Shown here: piece by piece, positions 1 to 10,392 of the stretch | How positions within the stretch are numbered: the stretch's first letter is position 1 | Layout: each line of letters begins with the position of its first letter | Assembly (NCBI GenBank): GCA_034231615.1 | Contig: CM067316.1 | Coordinates: forward strand, 61,837,353 to 61,901,352 | Reading direction: 5' to 3' | From: Meghimatium bilineatum | Taxonomy: Eukaryota; Mollusca; Gastropoda; Stylommatophora; Philomycidae | DNA length: 64,000 nt | The notes under the pieces: generated by a model | Told to the model about the DNA's origin: nothing | Database searches by the model: none | What the model saw: the letters and a program-made list of their open reading frames with translations, nothing else | Made by a program: the position numbers and the translations under genes

Positions 1-282
1 TGTTTGTTCGTTCCGTTCTTGAGAAACACTTATTTTGTCACACGATTCTAAATTATATTTTACCCAAAATATTTATTTACCATTTGATACAAAGTTTTCC
101 GCAGTCAATCGATCAGTCAATTCTTGAGTAAAATAGAGGCTAACAAGCATAAGTACATAAGTCACCTATTTGTCTGGTTTATTTTTTCCACACCTACGGA
201 GACCTATATATTCTACACTGGTCTCTTTCATAATGTCAATAATTTAAATAAAATCCTTGTAATTGAGAAGGAGCATAGAAAC

Positions 283-535
283 GAAAATATGAGACTAGAA
301 ACTGAAATAAGGAACAAAAAGTTGACGTATGTAACTGGAAAATAAAATAAGAAACTGAAAACTAAAATGAGAAACTGGAAAATTAAATAAGAGGCTGGAA
401 TAAGAAACTGGAAAGGAAATGAGAGACTGGAAACGGAAAGAGAAACTGAAAATTAACGTACTTAACTGGAAAATGAAACGCGAAGCTAGAATGAAATATT
501 AAACTGGAAACTGAAATGAGAAGATGGAAAGTTTT
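283..535. repeat. degenerate minisatellite, about 17-24 bp unit
   Basis: Irregular repeats of a purine-rich unit around GAGAAACTGGAAAATGAAA. Unit lengths vary and substitutions are frequent, so this looks like an old array. The open frames on both strands here follow from the purine/pyrimidine bias and are not convincing as genes. Positions 1-282 show nothing recognisable. Confidence 0.7.
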
Positions 536-590
536 TTGGGTTAACTTACAAGAAATGATTACAACGCGACGTGCTGTTTCGTTCATTGTT

Positions 591-1023
591 GTTTGATTGA
601 TTGCTTTCACACCCATACAATCACATTATTTTTTGATTGATTGCTTTCACACCCATACAATCACATTATTGTTTTATTGATTGCTTTGACAACCCAAAAA
701 TTACATTCTTGTTTGATTGATTGCTTTGACAACCCAAAAATCACATTCTTGTTTGATTGATTGCTTTGACATCCCTAAAATCACATTCTTGTTTTATTGA
801 TTGCTTTGACAACCCTAAAATCATATTCTTGTTTGATTGATTGCTTTGACAACCCTAAAATCAGATTCTTGTTTGATTGATTGCTTTGACAACCATAACA
901 TCACATTCTTGTTTTATTGATTGCTTTGACAACCCTAAAATCACATTCTTGTTTGATTGATTGCTTTGACACCCATACAATCACATTCTTGTTTGATTGA
1001 TTGCTTTGACACCCTTACAATCA
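591..1023. repeat. 40-bp minisatellite, about 11 copies
   Basis: Each unit begins GATTGATTGCTTT, continues through ACCC(T/A)AAAATCACATTC and ends TTGTTT. Unit length is constant at 40 bp, with scattered substitutions. The GATTGATTG start resembles the tetranucleotide tail seen at the 3' end of one LINE family elsewhere in the window, but no LINE is visible next to it. Confidence 0.9.
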
Positions 1024-1231
1024 TTAGATGAAAGCGTCAGTGAAAGTGTCTAATTATTCAGAACTGTATGTACAGCAACAAAGTTCCTACACTTTAAATA
1101 TGGACGTAATTCGAGGAACGTTTCAATAACAAATCTTACTTGTATGTCATCTTCTACAGGTCATCGCATAGTTATCATAGATTGGCATCTATATTATCCT
1201 CTCACATGGTCTATGCCAAGGAACTCTTGGG
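1024..1231. other. unannotated spacer
   Basis: About 200 bases between two arrays with no recognisable coding, RNA or transposon signal. Confidence 0.5.
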
Positions 1232-1441
1232 ACACCTGCCATTATAAGACTAGATGTAATTCATTATAAGATTAGATGTAATTCATTATAAGATTAGATG
1301 ACATTCATTATAAGATTAGATGTAATTCATTATAAGATTATATGACATTATAAGATTATATAACATTATAAGATTAGATGACATTATAAGATTAGATGTA
1401 ATTCATTATAAGATTAGATGACATTCATTATAAGATTAGAT
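1232..1441. repeat. 22-bp minisatellite with 18-bp variants, about 10 copies
   Basis: The unit is ATTATAAGATTAGATG plus a short ATTC-containing part. Central copies lack four bases, giving 18-bp units, so the array mixes two unit lengths. Confidence 0.85.
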
Positions 1442-1487
1442 CATGTCATGTTTTATGTCATCTTTTTAATAAAATTTTGTAAAGTTT

Positions 1488-1961
1488 ACATTTGACATAC
1501 TTTCATATGTACACATTTGACATACTTTCATATGTACACATTTGACATACTTTCATATGTACACATTTGACATACTTTCATATGTACACATTTGACATAC
1601 TTTCATATGTACACATTTGACATACTTTCATATGTACACATTTGACATACTTTCATATGTACACATTTGACATACTTTTATATGTACACATTTGACATAC
1701 TTTCATATGTACACATTTGACATACTTTCATATGTACACATTTGACATACTTTCATATGTACACAATTGACATACTTTCATATGTACACATTTGACATAC
1801 TTTCATATGTACACATTTGACATACTTTTATATGTACACATTTGACATACTTTCATATGTACACATTTGACATACTTTCATATGTACACATTTGACATAC
1901 TTTCATATGTACACAATTGACATACTTTCATATGTACACATTTGACATACTTTCATATGTA
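1488..1961. repeat. 25-bp minisatellite, 19 copies
   Basis: The unit reads ACATTTGACATAC then TTTCATATGTAC. All 19 units keep exactly 25 bp and only a few carry single substitutions (TTTTATATG, ACAATTGAC), so the array is homogeneous and probably recent. The unit contains the palindrome CATATG. Confidence 0.95.
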
Positions 1962-2017
1962 TAAAATATCCTCCTCTCAGGTTTAAAAAAAATATTTATT
2001 GATTTTATCTTTGTCAT

Positions 2018-2137
2018 ACAAACAGACATGAGACATACGTCAAGACGTAGACAACAAACAGACATAAGACATACGTCATGACGTAGACGACACACAGACA
2101 TAAGACATACGTCAAGATTGAGAATACAAACAGACAT
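2018..2137. repeat. 36-bp tandem repeat, about 3.3 copies
   Basis: The unit core is ACAGACATAAGACATACGTC followed by an ACGTAGACA segment. A minus-strand open frame across it is only the translation of the repeat. Confidence 0.8.
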
Positions 2138-2250
2138 ATATAGTTAGTGTCCGACATATTTCAACAATGGAGATTGTATATAGTTAATGTGTTACATATT
2201 TCAGCAATGGAGAATGTATATAGTTAGTGTGTTACATATTTCAACATTGG
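2138..2250. repeat. 40-bp tandem repeat, about 2.8 copies
   Basis: The unit reads TATAGTTAGTGT, then ACATATTTCAACAATGGAGA. It abuts the 36-bp array, so two unrelated arrays lie end to end. Confidence 0.8.
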
Positions 2251-2605
2251 ATGGAATTATAAAATGAAGCACTTATTTCTGAAACAAGTGGAAGCAATCG
2301 ATATCACATAATTAAATAAACGAATATTGCAACTTCTAAAAGTACATTAATAACATCTAGTAAATTATATAGAGAAAACGAATTCAAAGTTTGTGTCCTA
2401 ATAGCCTTGTTCATATACAAGCACAAGATAAAATAAAATCATGAGAAATTATTAATAAATAAATATTGTAAAGAAAGCAGCTATAGATAATTAGCTAGCA
2501 CATAATGTAAAATATGTGGAAGTATGTGAACATTGTGTGTTAAACAAGACAAAAGAGTACACGAAATGTAATAAACGTATCGAAATTGAAACGTAGCGAG
2601 TTTCG
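2251..2605. other. unannotated AT-rich spacer
   Basis: No recognisable gene, repeat or transposon remnant. Confidence 0.5.
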
Positions 2606-2700
2606 AAAAAAGTATTTGTTAACAATACGTCTCGAACCCGTAACCTCTTAAAAATAATGCAAAATGTTTCACTATAGTAAAAATTAGATCTCTATAAGCA
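2606..2700 (-). repeat. possible tRNA-like SINE head
   Basis: Read on the minus strand there is a B-box-like GGTTCGAGAC preceded by GGTTAC, with a weak A-box-like TATAGTGAAACA about 45 bases upstream. This is the layout of a tRNA-derived SINE promoter. The copy is degenerate and the body is not recognisable, so confidence is low. Confidence 0.35.
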
Positions 2701-3284
2701 AGAGCAAATCTGACATAAATGTTATATTTGGCATAACAATACACACATTACAGCATCGAAAGCCAAAAGTTTTATTCCGCAAACGAGAACGAAATACAAT
2801 CTGTATTTTTCAATCACCAAAATCAATCACAAACAACAAATTACTCTTACATGCTTGAGATCTGAGTGTGCAGTGCAGGTACAATACAAGATAATAAACA
2901 CATCGATAACACATCCATGCTAGACAAGAGTTATGTTATCAGTGCATACAATAACTTTATAATCATAACTGCTCCAAAATATTTGCCATATACGTTATCA
3001 TGTCATGGGTGTGTGACGCAAAGTTTATCTACAACGAAATTGCGAAAAAACATGTATGAACCAGTGTTGGAAAGCACGACAATCAAGATATCAAGAGGCA
3101 AGTCAAGATACCGCTGATAACCTTCATAATAATCAAAAATATTCAAAACAAATTTGAACTTTATTTGACCATCTTACGTTAGCTATATTTAATTTGAAAA
3201 TAGTAACGCGTGGGATTAGAAAACTGAATCCGAGAGTTGAAGTTCGGTGCAAGTTCTAATATAACATACATCATTTTTATTCAG
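2701..3284. other. unannotated spacer with one weak ORF
   Basis: An 83-codon plus-strand frame (2866-3117) has no recognisable domain, no repeats and no supporting context. I do not consider it a supported gene. Confidence 0.45.
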
Positions 3285-4342
3285 GGTTGACAGCTCACGC
3301 TCACGGGGTTGAGTTCCCTGAACAGTCTCTATTGGGTGTAATGACGGTCTTGACTGCCTCTTGAAAGTCCTTAGGAATATGTATCTATTCCTCGCCAGGA
3401 GTTATGTCTTCTGAGGCACAGATATGTTTAACGGATTCCTCGGCCCGACCCATCCACGATTTGCCTCTCTTGAGCCTGCTCCCTTCACACTTGGGAGCTC
3501 GCTGTGTAGTGGGTGGTCTATGTCAGAACTCACTCTGGGGTATGCGCGGGCACGCCATATATTAATTCTATGAGATATGCTCGGGAAATCAAGGAGAAAT
3601 CTCATAGCCACACAGTGTGTGTACCTTGTGCAACCAAGGATGATCCGCATCGCTTCGTTTTGAATTCTCTCCAACCTCTCAATCTGTGTGTGACTGGCGG
3701 TGATAGTAGCGCCTGCATATTCAATGGCAGGGAGGACAAGAGCCTCGTATAAGATTACGAGCTGTGGTTGTTTAGTGTCAATCGCTGCCATCGCTCTCAG
3801 AGCTGAAAGTCCTTTACGGGCCTGTGCGATAACATGATCAACGTGTTCCCGGAAACACAGACTACGATCAAATCGCACGCCCAGGTATTTTAAGGATGAG
3901 GTACTTATTACATCGTACCCTCTCATCTCCACCGTCTGTGTCGTAGACTTTACGATGTGATTGTTAAGAGAGAACCATGTCACCGCAGACTTCTCTTGGT
4001 TGATCAGTGCCCCTGAATCGTCACACCAGAAGGCGATACGGTCTAGCTCATTCTGCAGTGATTCGACAGTTTCTGTTCTATCTCTTCCCTGTCTGTATAT
4101 CAGGATATCATCCGCAAAAGACATTGTTCTACATCTTCCGTCCAGCTGCTACTGTGTGAGTGCCACGGCGTAGACATTGAATAATACGGGTGATATGGAA
4201 GATTCATGTGGAAGGTCAGTGCGTATGGGTTTAGATGTCCAGCAACCACACCTGAGAGCCACTTTCCTCTCGAGCAACACCGCTGATATCCATCTGACGA
4301 CGAGAGCATCAACATTAAAGAGTAAGAGCGTTTGGTGAGGTT
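3285..4342 (-). pseudogene. jockey-like LINE ORF2 fragment (reverse transcriptase palm and thumb)
   Basis: A remnant of a reverse transcriptase that would have copied element RNA into DNA at a nicked target. On the minus strand an upstream frame (about 4150-4340) carries RT palm sequence RWISAVLLERKVALRCG and SPVLFNVYAV. After a frame break, a 240-codon frame begins SFADDILIY, which holds the catalytic Asp pair (FADD, about 4107-4118), followed by KYLGVRFD and the thumb block IQNEAMRIILG. A second frame shift near 3480 leads into RLKRGKSWMGRA. Endonuclease and RNase H domains are missing and the reading frame is broken at least twice, so this is dead. Clade: jockey/I-like, judged from motif order and the thumb block. 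Confidence 0.85.
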
Positions 4343-4445
4343 TTTCAGTGAGGTCTTTAACGAGTTTTGTAGCGCTTTTTTGTGTGTGGCCACCTTGAGA
4401 TCTAGCAACCTTCTCCAGCTCACAATAGAGAAGAATCTTTGGCAG
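4343..4445 (-). pseudogene. C-terminal scrap of a second LINE family (zinc-finger type)
   Basis: Minus-strand RLPKILLYCELE and SQGGHTQK match the C-terminal part of the LINE at 15780-16830 (RLPKILLYGELE, SQGVQMK). At the DNA level 4343-4450 aligns with 16020-16135. It is fused directly to the 5' side of the jockey-like fragment, so two unrelated LINEs appear as one open frame. Confidence 0.7.
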
Positions 4446-5205
4446 GCGATGGTCTGTTTCAAAGAAATACACACCGCCAAAGTGCAGTATTACTATGAAT
4501 GATGCAAAATTAAATCAAGTGGATAAAGTCATGTATCTTGGCACCATTTTAACATCAGATGGCAGGTTCTCCAATGAGATAATGAACAGGGTAGCACATG
4601 CCAAATTAATATTTCAAAAAATGAGAAACTTTCTATGCAATGGAGTAATATCAATTCATACGTGAGGTCAAGTGCTGGCATGTTATAGTGAGTCAATCCT
4701 TCTTTATGTAAGTGAAGTATGGACAGTAAACAAACTTGTCGAAGCTAAGCTGGAGGCACTGATACATGCTTTTTAATAGAAAGATGAAAATTCCATGGAC
4801 AGTCAAGAAAACTAATTTAGAGGTTCTCAGAGATGTTGGAGTAAAACCACAAAATGTAGCGAAAATTAGAAATAGACAATCACAATTTTTAGGGCATGTG
4901 ATGACAAAAGTAAAACTTGAAGATTTAGTAATCACAGGACAGATCGATGGGAGATGTTGTTCCTCATTCGCAAGCGAAGATGAGCACGGCATGAGAAACA
5001 TTAAATGCGATGAATATATATATATATAATTAAAATTGGTCATTAATTGGAGAAGAGACAGAGGAAAACAAAGAGAGACATTTCTGGATCTTTTGTTACT
5101 GTGGCACACAAAGAATTAAAAACTGAACTTATTAACAACACAAAAGACAAAGTGCTGGAGAAGCATGATTGCCTACACCTATCGGCATGACACTTGATTG
5201 TAGCT
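4446..5205 (+). pseudogene. LINE C-terminus, family with (GATT)n tail
   Basis: Plus-strand fragments in shifting frames carry the marks of an RNase H-less LINE: KVMYLGTILTSDGR, SILLYVSEVWTVN, IPWTVKKTNLEVLRDVGV, RQSQFLGHVMTK, VITGQIDGR and RDRGKQRETFLD, ending RHDT-stop and TTGATTG. The order equals that of the copies at 16850-19690, 23420-23665 and 29355-30375. Several stops and an AT-dinucleotide run at 5015-5030 break it. Clade beyond RTE/L2/CR1-like is not resolved. It would have encoded the C-terminal thumb region of ORF2. Confidence 0.8.
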
Positions 5206-6660
5206 CTTGTACTAAGAATCCCATGTCGCCGCATGGGATGTAGTTCTCGTATTAGTATGTCAAACAGGATGTGTAGTTGTCGTACTGCCATGTCTAACAG
5301 GGATTGTAGTTCTTGTACAACCTTGTCTAACAGGGATTGTAGTTCTTGTACAGCCTTGTCTAACAGTGATTGTAGTTCTTGTACAGCCTTGTCTAACAGG
5401 GATTGTAGTTCTTGTACAACCTTGTCTAACAGGGATTGTAGTTCTTGTACAGCCTTGTCTAACAGGGATTGTAGTTCTTGTACAACCTTGTCTAACAGGG
5501 ATTGTAGTTCTTGTACAGCCTTGTCTAACAGGGATTGTAGTTCTTGTACAACCTTGTCTAACATGGATTGTAGTTCTTGTACAACCTTGTCTAACATGGA
5601 TTGTAGTTCTTGTACAACCTTGTCTAACATGGATTGTAGTTCTTGTACAACCTTATCTAACATGGATTGTAGTTCTTGTACAGCCTTGTCTAACATGGAT
5701 TGTAGTTCTTGTACAACCTTGTCTAACATGGATTGTAGTTCTTGTACAGCTTTGTCTAACAGGGATTGTAGTTCATGTACAACTTTGTCTAACAGGGATT
5801 GTGTTTTCTTGTACAACCTTGTCTAACAGGGATTGTAGTTCTTGTACAGCCTTGTCTAACAGGGATTGTAGTTCTTGTACAGCCTTGTCTAACAGGGATT
5901 GTAGTTCTTGTACAACCTTGTCTAATATGGATTGTAGTTCTTGTACAACCTTGTCTAACATGGATTGTAGTTCTTGTACAGCCTTGTCTAACATGGATTG
6001 TAGTTCTTGTACAGCCTTGTCTAACATGGATTGTAGTCCTTGTACAACCTTGTCTAACATGGATTGTAGTTCTTGTACAACCTTGTCTAACATGGATTGT
6101 AGTTCTTGTACAACCTTGTCTAACATGGATTGTAGTTCTTGTACAACCTTGTCTAACATGGATTGTAGTTCTTGTACAGCCGTGTCTAGCATGGATTGTA
6201 GTTCTTGTACAGCCTTGTCTAACAGGGATTGTAGTTCTTGTACAACCTTGTCTAACAGGAATTGTAGTTCTTGTACAACCTTGTCTAACAGGGATTGTAG
6301 TTCTTGTACAACCTTGTCTAACAGGGATTGTAGTTCTTGTACAACCTTGTCTAACATGGATTGTAGTTCTTGTACAACCTTGTCTAACATGGATTGTAGT
6401 TCTTGTACAGCCTTGTCTAACATGGATTGTAGTTCTTGTACAACCTTGTCTAACAGGGATTGTAGTTCTTGTACAACCTTGTCTAACAGGGATTGTAGTT
6501 CTAGTACAATCTTGTCTAACAGGGATTGTAGTTATTGTACAACCTTGTCTAACATGGATTGTAGTTCTTGTACAGCCTTGTCTAACAGGGATTGTAGTTC
6601 TTGTACAACCTTGTCTAACATGGATTGTAGTTCTTGTACAACCTTGTCTAACAGGGATTT
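5206..6660 (-). repeat. 33-bp minisatellite, about 41 copies, derived from LINE ORF2
   Basis: Plus-strand unit GATTGTAGTTCTTGTACAAC plus CTTGTCTAACAGG. The spacing of TCTAACAG from 5293 to 6647 equals 41 units plus one extra base, which lies near 5803 and switches the reading frame. On the minus strand one unit encodes LQSLLDKVVQE, closely matching LQALLDTIVQE of the LINE RT at 29355, so the array seems to be an expansion of that segment. Units alternate CAGG/CATGG and ACAACC/ACAGCC. The first units (5206-5292) are degenerate. Long frames on both strands (up to 452 codons) result from the unit being a multiple of three. Confidence 0.93.
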
Positions 6661-6760
6661 TATTGCTTCATGTTCTACATTTTATAGATGTTCTACACGT
6701 GCTTCATGTTCTATATATTCTTAATGTTCTACATGCTCTTGATGTTCTACATGTCCGTTC
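6661..6760. repeat. short degenerate repeat of ATGTTCTACAT
   Basis: About seven irregular copies of a 12-18 bp unit containing TGTTCTACAT follow directly on the 33-bp array. Confidence 0.6.
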
Positions 6761-6830
6761 AACTCTAAAGCTTGTGTCTTTATCTGTTTTTACTTTCAAG
6801 CTGCAATTTTAAATTCGAGATTAAAACAAC

Positions 6831-6841
6831 CCCCCCCCCCC
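6831..6841. repeat. poly-C tract
   Basis: A run of eleven C. Similar C or G runs occur at 26282, 30225, 50217, 55297 and 63130. Confidence 0.9.
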
Positions 6842-7221
6842 TACGATGCACGCACACACAACCCCCAGATTACAAAATACCCAGGGTTATATCGATTCTG
6901 TATACGTTTTATTAACTCATTACTCTTTTCCTATCTTATTAAACTATGATTACTGGCGCCGAATGACGGACACAGGAAGTAAAAGATATGGAAGTAATCT
7001 CTCTACGGATATACATCTGTTATCTCGTACCTTGGTACACAACAGTCTGTAAGATGTAGTACAGCGTGATATCGTATCTCTTCATTACTGTTTCCGGTGG
7101 CATATTTGTGTTCATGTTTCATGGATGATAATATGAAATTGAGAGAAATATGAAAGATGAAGTAGGACACGAATGGGTGATAATATGAAATTGAGGAAGA
7201 CACTAAAGCTGAAGACAACAA
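6842..7221. other. unannotated spacer
   Basis: No supported feature. A local repeat of GATAATATGAAATTGAG occurs twice (about 7126 and 7180). Confidence 0.45.
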
Positions 7222-7492
7222 TACGTCTTCTGTGTTCATTTTCAGACTCCTGCAGATGAGTAGGATTAGCAGAATTTCACGGTCCGAAGATTAGAATGCG
7301 TTGTTTCATCGTTTACAGTTTAACTGAGATATCTGCGCCTTTGCTCCTGACTTCAGCCTGGCCTCTGGGCTATTTTGACCCTATATGGGATGGAATAGTC
7401 AACTCCATGCGTATCCTGCTTAGTAACCTCATACGACATGCATGGAAGGAATCAGTGTTGCTATTTTGTCCTCCATTCGGGCCTGGATAAAC
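7222..7492 (-). mobile_element. SINE-A, near full length
   Basis: On the minus strand this copy runs from GGCCCGAATGGAGG, through CATGCATGTCGTA, CATGGAGTTGACT, CCATCCCATATAGGGTC and GGCGCAGATAT, to CTGCAGGAGTCTGAAAATGA and ACACAGAAGACG. The same ordered blocks occur at 29737-30008 and partially at 9305, 26295, 42898, 49265 and 51415. It has no coding capacity, and its size (about 270 bp) and 3' A/G-rich tail fit a SINE. The strongly conserved TGCATGTCGTA block suggests a conserved SINE core domain, but I cannot name the superfamily. Confidence 0.75.
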
Positions 7493-8019
7493 TCAGACGG
7501 AATAGTTTAATTGAATAAATAACACATAATAAATGAACGCTATATAAATACACAGCGTCCAGGTCGATTGAACTATTTCTATTGATGTTTGTTTTTACAG
7601 CTTTGCGGTCAATCAAATGCAAAAATCAGAGTAACTATCTAATGTTTTACATACAATGTTATTTTTTTTATTTGACCCAACAAATTTATGTTTTATATTT
7701 GTGCGTCATGTCCAGTATTTACGCACGAATGAAATCCTTTGATCTTTGTCGGCATACTAGTTATTGTGTCTCGGAAAAAATGAAGATGTTTTACCACATC
7801 AAACAAAGACTATGTTAGTTGATTAGACATAGGCGTGTCTACTATTATAGTCCACCATGTTTCCATGTGAATACCTGTTGAAGATCGCTATACCCGATAC
7901 GTGTGACATTGTTTATCATTTACACTTAGTACGCTACAATACTGAACCTTCATTGATCTAATTATTTCATATGTATCACCACTGTGCGGTTTATATATAT
8001 ATATATATATATTATAATG
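7493..8019. other. unannotated spacer with (TA)n at 7991-8013
   Basis: AT-rich DNA with one weak 78-codon frame and a TA dinucleotide run. No supported gene. Confidence 0.5.
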
Positions 8020-8516
8020 GAACGTTGCTCCTCTAATGTGCTTACTAACAGATCTTTATTTTCGATTTGTTCCCCTTGATGAGTTTCGGCGTAAAGGTAG
8101 AAGAATTCTCCGGAGACGCCTTTTTGTGAATGCTTCATATATGCTTGTTTTCTCTTGACTCTTGTGTCTGTAATTCATCTTTTTCGTTGTCTACCACTGG
8201 ATGTATATCCATCGTGTCTGTGTAGCGATGTTTTGTTAGGGGCACTTTCTGATGGTAGTCTGGTAGCATGTGAAAACCACTTAATCTGTTGTCTTCTGAT
8301 GAAATGCAGGATTTCTAATGTGTTTGTTAGTCTTCTTGTAATTTCATTTCTGATTCTATATTTTATTGCTACTACGAGAATTCTACGTATACACGTCACT
8401 TCTGTTGTAACAAGTTTTCTTGTGGTTTTTGTTGTAAGTCTATACGTTTGATATTGACAGCATAGTGATAGTATAATGGTCGTTTTATATAGTGCAATTT
8501 TGATGTTCATGTTCAC
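8020..8516 (-). pseudogene. LINE ORF2 C-terminus and 3' end
   Basis: The minus-strand frame carries TCIRRILVVAIKYRIRNE, RRLTNTLEILHFIRRQQ and IKWFSHATRLPSESAP, then SGRQRKR. This is the thumb and C-terminal layout of RNase H-less LINEs (a basic RIRNE block, an RRQxxWFGH-like block, then GRxRKR). The 3' part, 8086-8132, resembles 57663-57709 at the end of the jockey-like LINE. No catalytic domain remains. The long plus-strand frame here is its shadow. Confidence 0.7.
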
Positions 8517-9008
8517 ATATTAGTTTTTGGTGTTCATGTTCACATATTAGTTTTTGGTGTTCATGTTCACATGTTTGTTTTTGAAAATAGGAGACATCCG
8601 CCCTAAGACCCCATATGCTATGTTTCATCTATGTTAGATGTCTTTAATATTTTGTTCCCAGATGAAGATATGATGACTTTAAGATAAGTGAATTGTTTCA
8701 CTTGTGTAGAATCTCTTTGGTTCTTGTCTATATGCTGCATTTAATGATTCGTCATATTTTTTGCTAACCTTTGATTTTTGTAATTTTAACAATTTTCTTT
8801 GTAATTGACTTAGCTGATCTGTACTCTTCTCGTTCTTAATAAAAAAATTTAATTTCCTTAAGGTCAATGCCTCATTATTGTGAAACTTGTTGAACATTTC
8901 TCTTCGGATCAAATTCTGTCAAGATTATCCACTACTCGTGGTCTAATTTTCGAGTGTAAACATCTTGAATGGGACATGATTTCGCTATCCAAAGGGGTTC
9001 AATGTTCG
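8517..9008. other. spacer with short repeat and a weak minus ORF
   Basis: 8509-8580 has three copies of TTAGTTTTTGGTGTTCATG-type sequence. A lysine-rich 77-codon minus frame (8679-8912) might be LINE linker sequence, but no diagnostic motif is visible. Confidence 0.4.
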
Positions 9009-9275
9009 TTTACTTATCCCTAAGGAATGTTTTACTTATCCCTAAGGTATGCTTTACTTATCCCTAAGATATGTTTTACTTATCCCTAATGTATGTTTTA
9101 CTTATCCCTAATGTATGTTTTACTTATCCCTAAGGCATGTTTTACTTATCCCTAATTTATGTTTTACTTATCTCTAAGGTATGTTTTACTTATCCCTAAG
9201 ATATGTGTTACTTATCCCTAAGGTATGTTTTACTTATCCCTAAGGTATGTTTTACTTATCCCTAAGGTGTGAATA
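9009..9275. repeat. 22-bp minisatellite, about 12 copies
   Basis: The unit is TTTTACTTATCCCTAAGGTA plus TG. Variation is concentrated at the GGTATG end. A single related copy, TTACTTATCCCTAAGGAT, lies 2.4 kb away at 11688. Confidence 0.9.
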
Positions 9276-9304
9276 GTTCTCTAATAAAATCATATAGTTT
9301 TCCT

Positions 9305-9723
9305 CGAGTAGCTTGGAGAATGAGGAGGCAAAGTGTTACTTGCCATGCCATAAACGTCATACGAGTCAACTAGAAAGTTTTGTGGGTGGGATTGACTGTT
9401 CCATCCCATAGAGCAGGGCTATTCAACTATATTTACTCTGTGACCAAAAGGTAGAAAATGGGGGTCATCACGGACCAGATTTATAAAAAAATACATGGAA
9501 TAATTTTATACATTTAGTTTTATTATAACTTTATTTCACTGTTTTAGCAATGATCCGTCGGCATTTACTAGGTCTCCGAGGGCGGATTTGGCCCGCAGCC
9601 CGCCAATTGAATAGCCCTGCCATACAGGTCAAAGTGACCGAAATACAGTGCTGATGTGTCAGGGCGAAAGGCGCTGTGATCGGCATCAAGTTGTAAATCA
9701 TGACACATCACATTCCGTTCTCC
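9305..9723 (+). mobile_element. SINE-A interrupted by a hAT-type MITE
   Basis: The left part (9305-9413) aligns with the 5' half of SINE-A and ends TGACTGTTCCATCCCATA. The right part (9620-9723) resumes with CAGGTCAAAGTGACC, GGCGAAAGGCGC, AAATCATGACACATCAC and ATTCCGTTCTCC. The 206-bp insert is described separately. The SINE 3' end is then expanded into the 36-bp array that follows. Confidence 0.75.
9414..9619. mobile_element. hAT-type MITE, 206 bp, with TIRs and 8-bp target duplication
   Basis: The left end is CAGGGCTATTCAACTA and the right end TTGAATAGCCCTG, giving inverted termini of about 14 bp. Flanks are CCATAGAG (9406-9413) and CCATACAG (9620-9627), an 8-bp duplication with one mismatch, as expected for hAT transposition. 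It has no coding capacity, so it is non-autonomous. It splits a SINE, so it is younger than the SINE. Confidence 0.85.
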
Positions 9724-10263
9724 AGATCATGTCCTGCTAATCTGTGGGAGTTTGAGAACAGATCATATCCTGCTAATCTGTGGGAGTTTGAGAACAGATC
9801 ATATCCTGATAATCTGTGGGAGTTTGAGAACAGATCATATCCTGCTAATCTGTGGGAGTTTGAGAACAGATCATATCCTGCTAATCTGTGGGAGTTTGAG
9901 AACAGATCATGTCCTGCTAATCTGTGGGAGTTTGAGAACAGATCATATCCTGATAATCTGTGGGAGTTTGAGAACAGATCATATCCTGCTAATCTGTGGG
10001 AGTTTGAGAACAGATCATATCCTGCTAATCTGTGGGAGTTTGAGAACAGATCATATCCTGCTAATCTGTGGGAGTTTGAGAACAGATCATATCCTGCTAA
10101 TCTGTGGGAGTTTGAGAACAGATCATATCCTGCTAATCTGTGGGAGTTTGAGAACAGATCATATCCTGCTAATCTGTGGGAGTTTGAGAACAGATCATAT
10201 CCTGCTAATCTGTGGGAGTTTGAGAACAGATCATGTCCTGCTAATCTGTGGGAGTTTGAGAAC
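9724..10263 (+). repeat. 36-bp minisatellite, exactly 15 copies, from the SINE-A 3' end
   Basis: The unit AGATCATATCCTGCTAATCT, then GTGGGAGTTTGAGAAC, corresponds to the conserved SINE-A terminus (CATCCTGCTAATCTGCAGG, then AGTTTGAGAACGAACG). First and last units lie 504 bp apart, so there is no indel. Unit variants differ at GTCC/ATCC and GCTAAT/GATAAT. Frames of about 200 codons on both strands (for example ANLWEFENRSYP repeats) are by-products of the 36-bp period. Confidence 0.95.
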
Positions 10264-10295
10264 AAACGAATATGTAGTACATATAATAAATGTAA

Positions 10296-10392
10296 ATAAT
10301 TCTTCTTCTTCTTTGAGAACCCTAGGAATTGCGAGCAATTAGTTCTTATTTCATATGTGCAGTGGGGAGGTTTCCTCGAGCTTTCTTTCTGT
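10296..10392 (+). repeat. dispersed repeat, copy 1 (SINE-like end)
   Basis: CTTCTTCTTTGAGAACCC, then AGGAATTGCGAG, ATTAGTTCTTATTTCATATG and GGAGGTTTCCTCGAG recur at 20355-20440. Read on the minus strand it ends in an AAGAAGAAG tail, so it may be the 3' end of a SINE. Confidence 0.65.

Noticed and set aside
1488-1961. CRISPR-like array
   Set aside because: Units are directly tandem with no spacers, and the surrounding DNA is animal-type with LINEs and SINEs.
3513-3752. Plus-strand ORFs across the LINE RT
   Set aside because: Shadows of the minus-strand RT, which has FADD and thumb motifs.
5366-6812. Plus-strand ORFs of 452 and 337 codons (Cys- and Val-rich repeats)
   Set aside because: They are translations of the 33-bp minisatellite in the wrong strand. 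All frames are open because 33 is a multiple of three, and a 1-bp insertion shifts the frame without any compensation.
8155-8451. 98-codon hydrophobic plus-strand ORF, possible membrane protein
   Set aside because: It is antisense to a LINE C-terminus with clear RIRNE and RRQ motifs.
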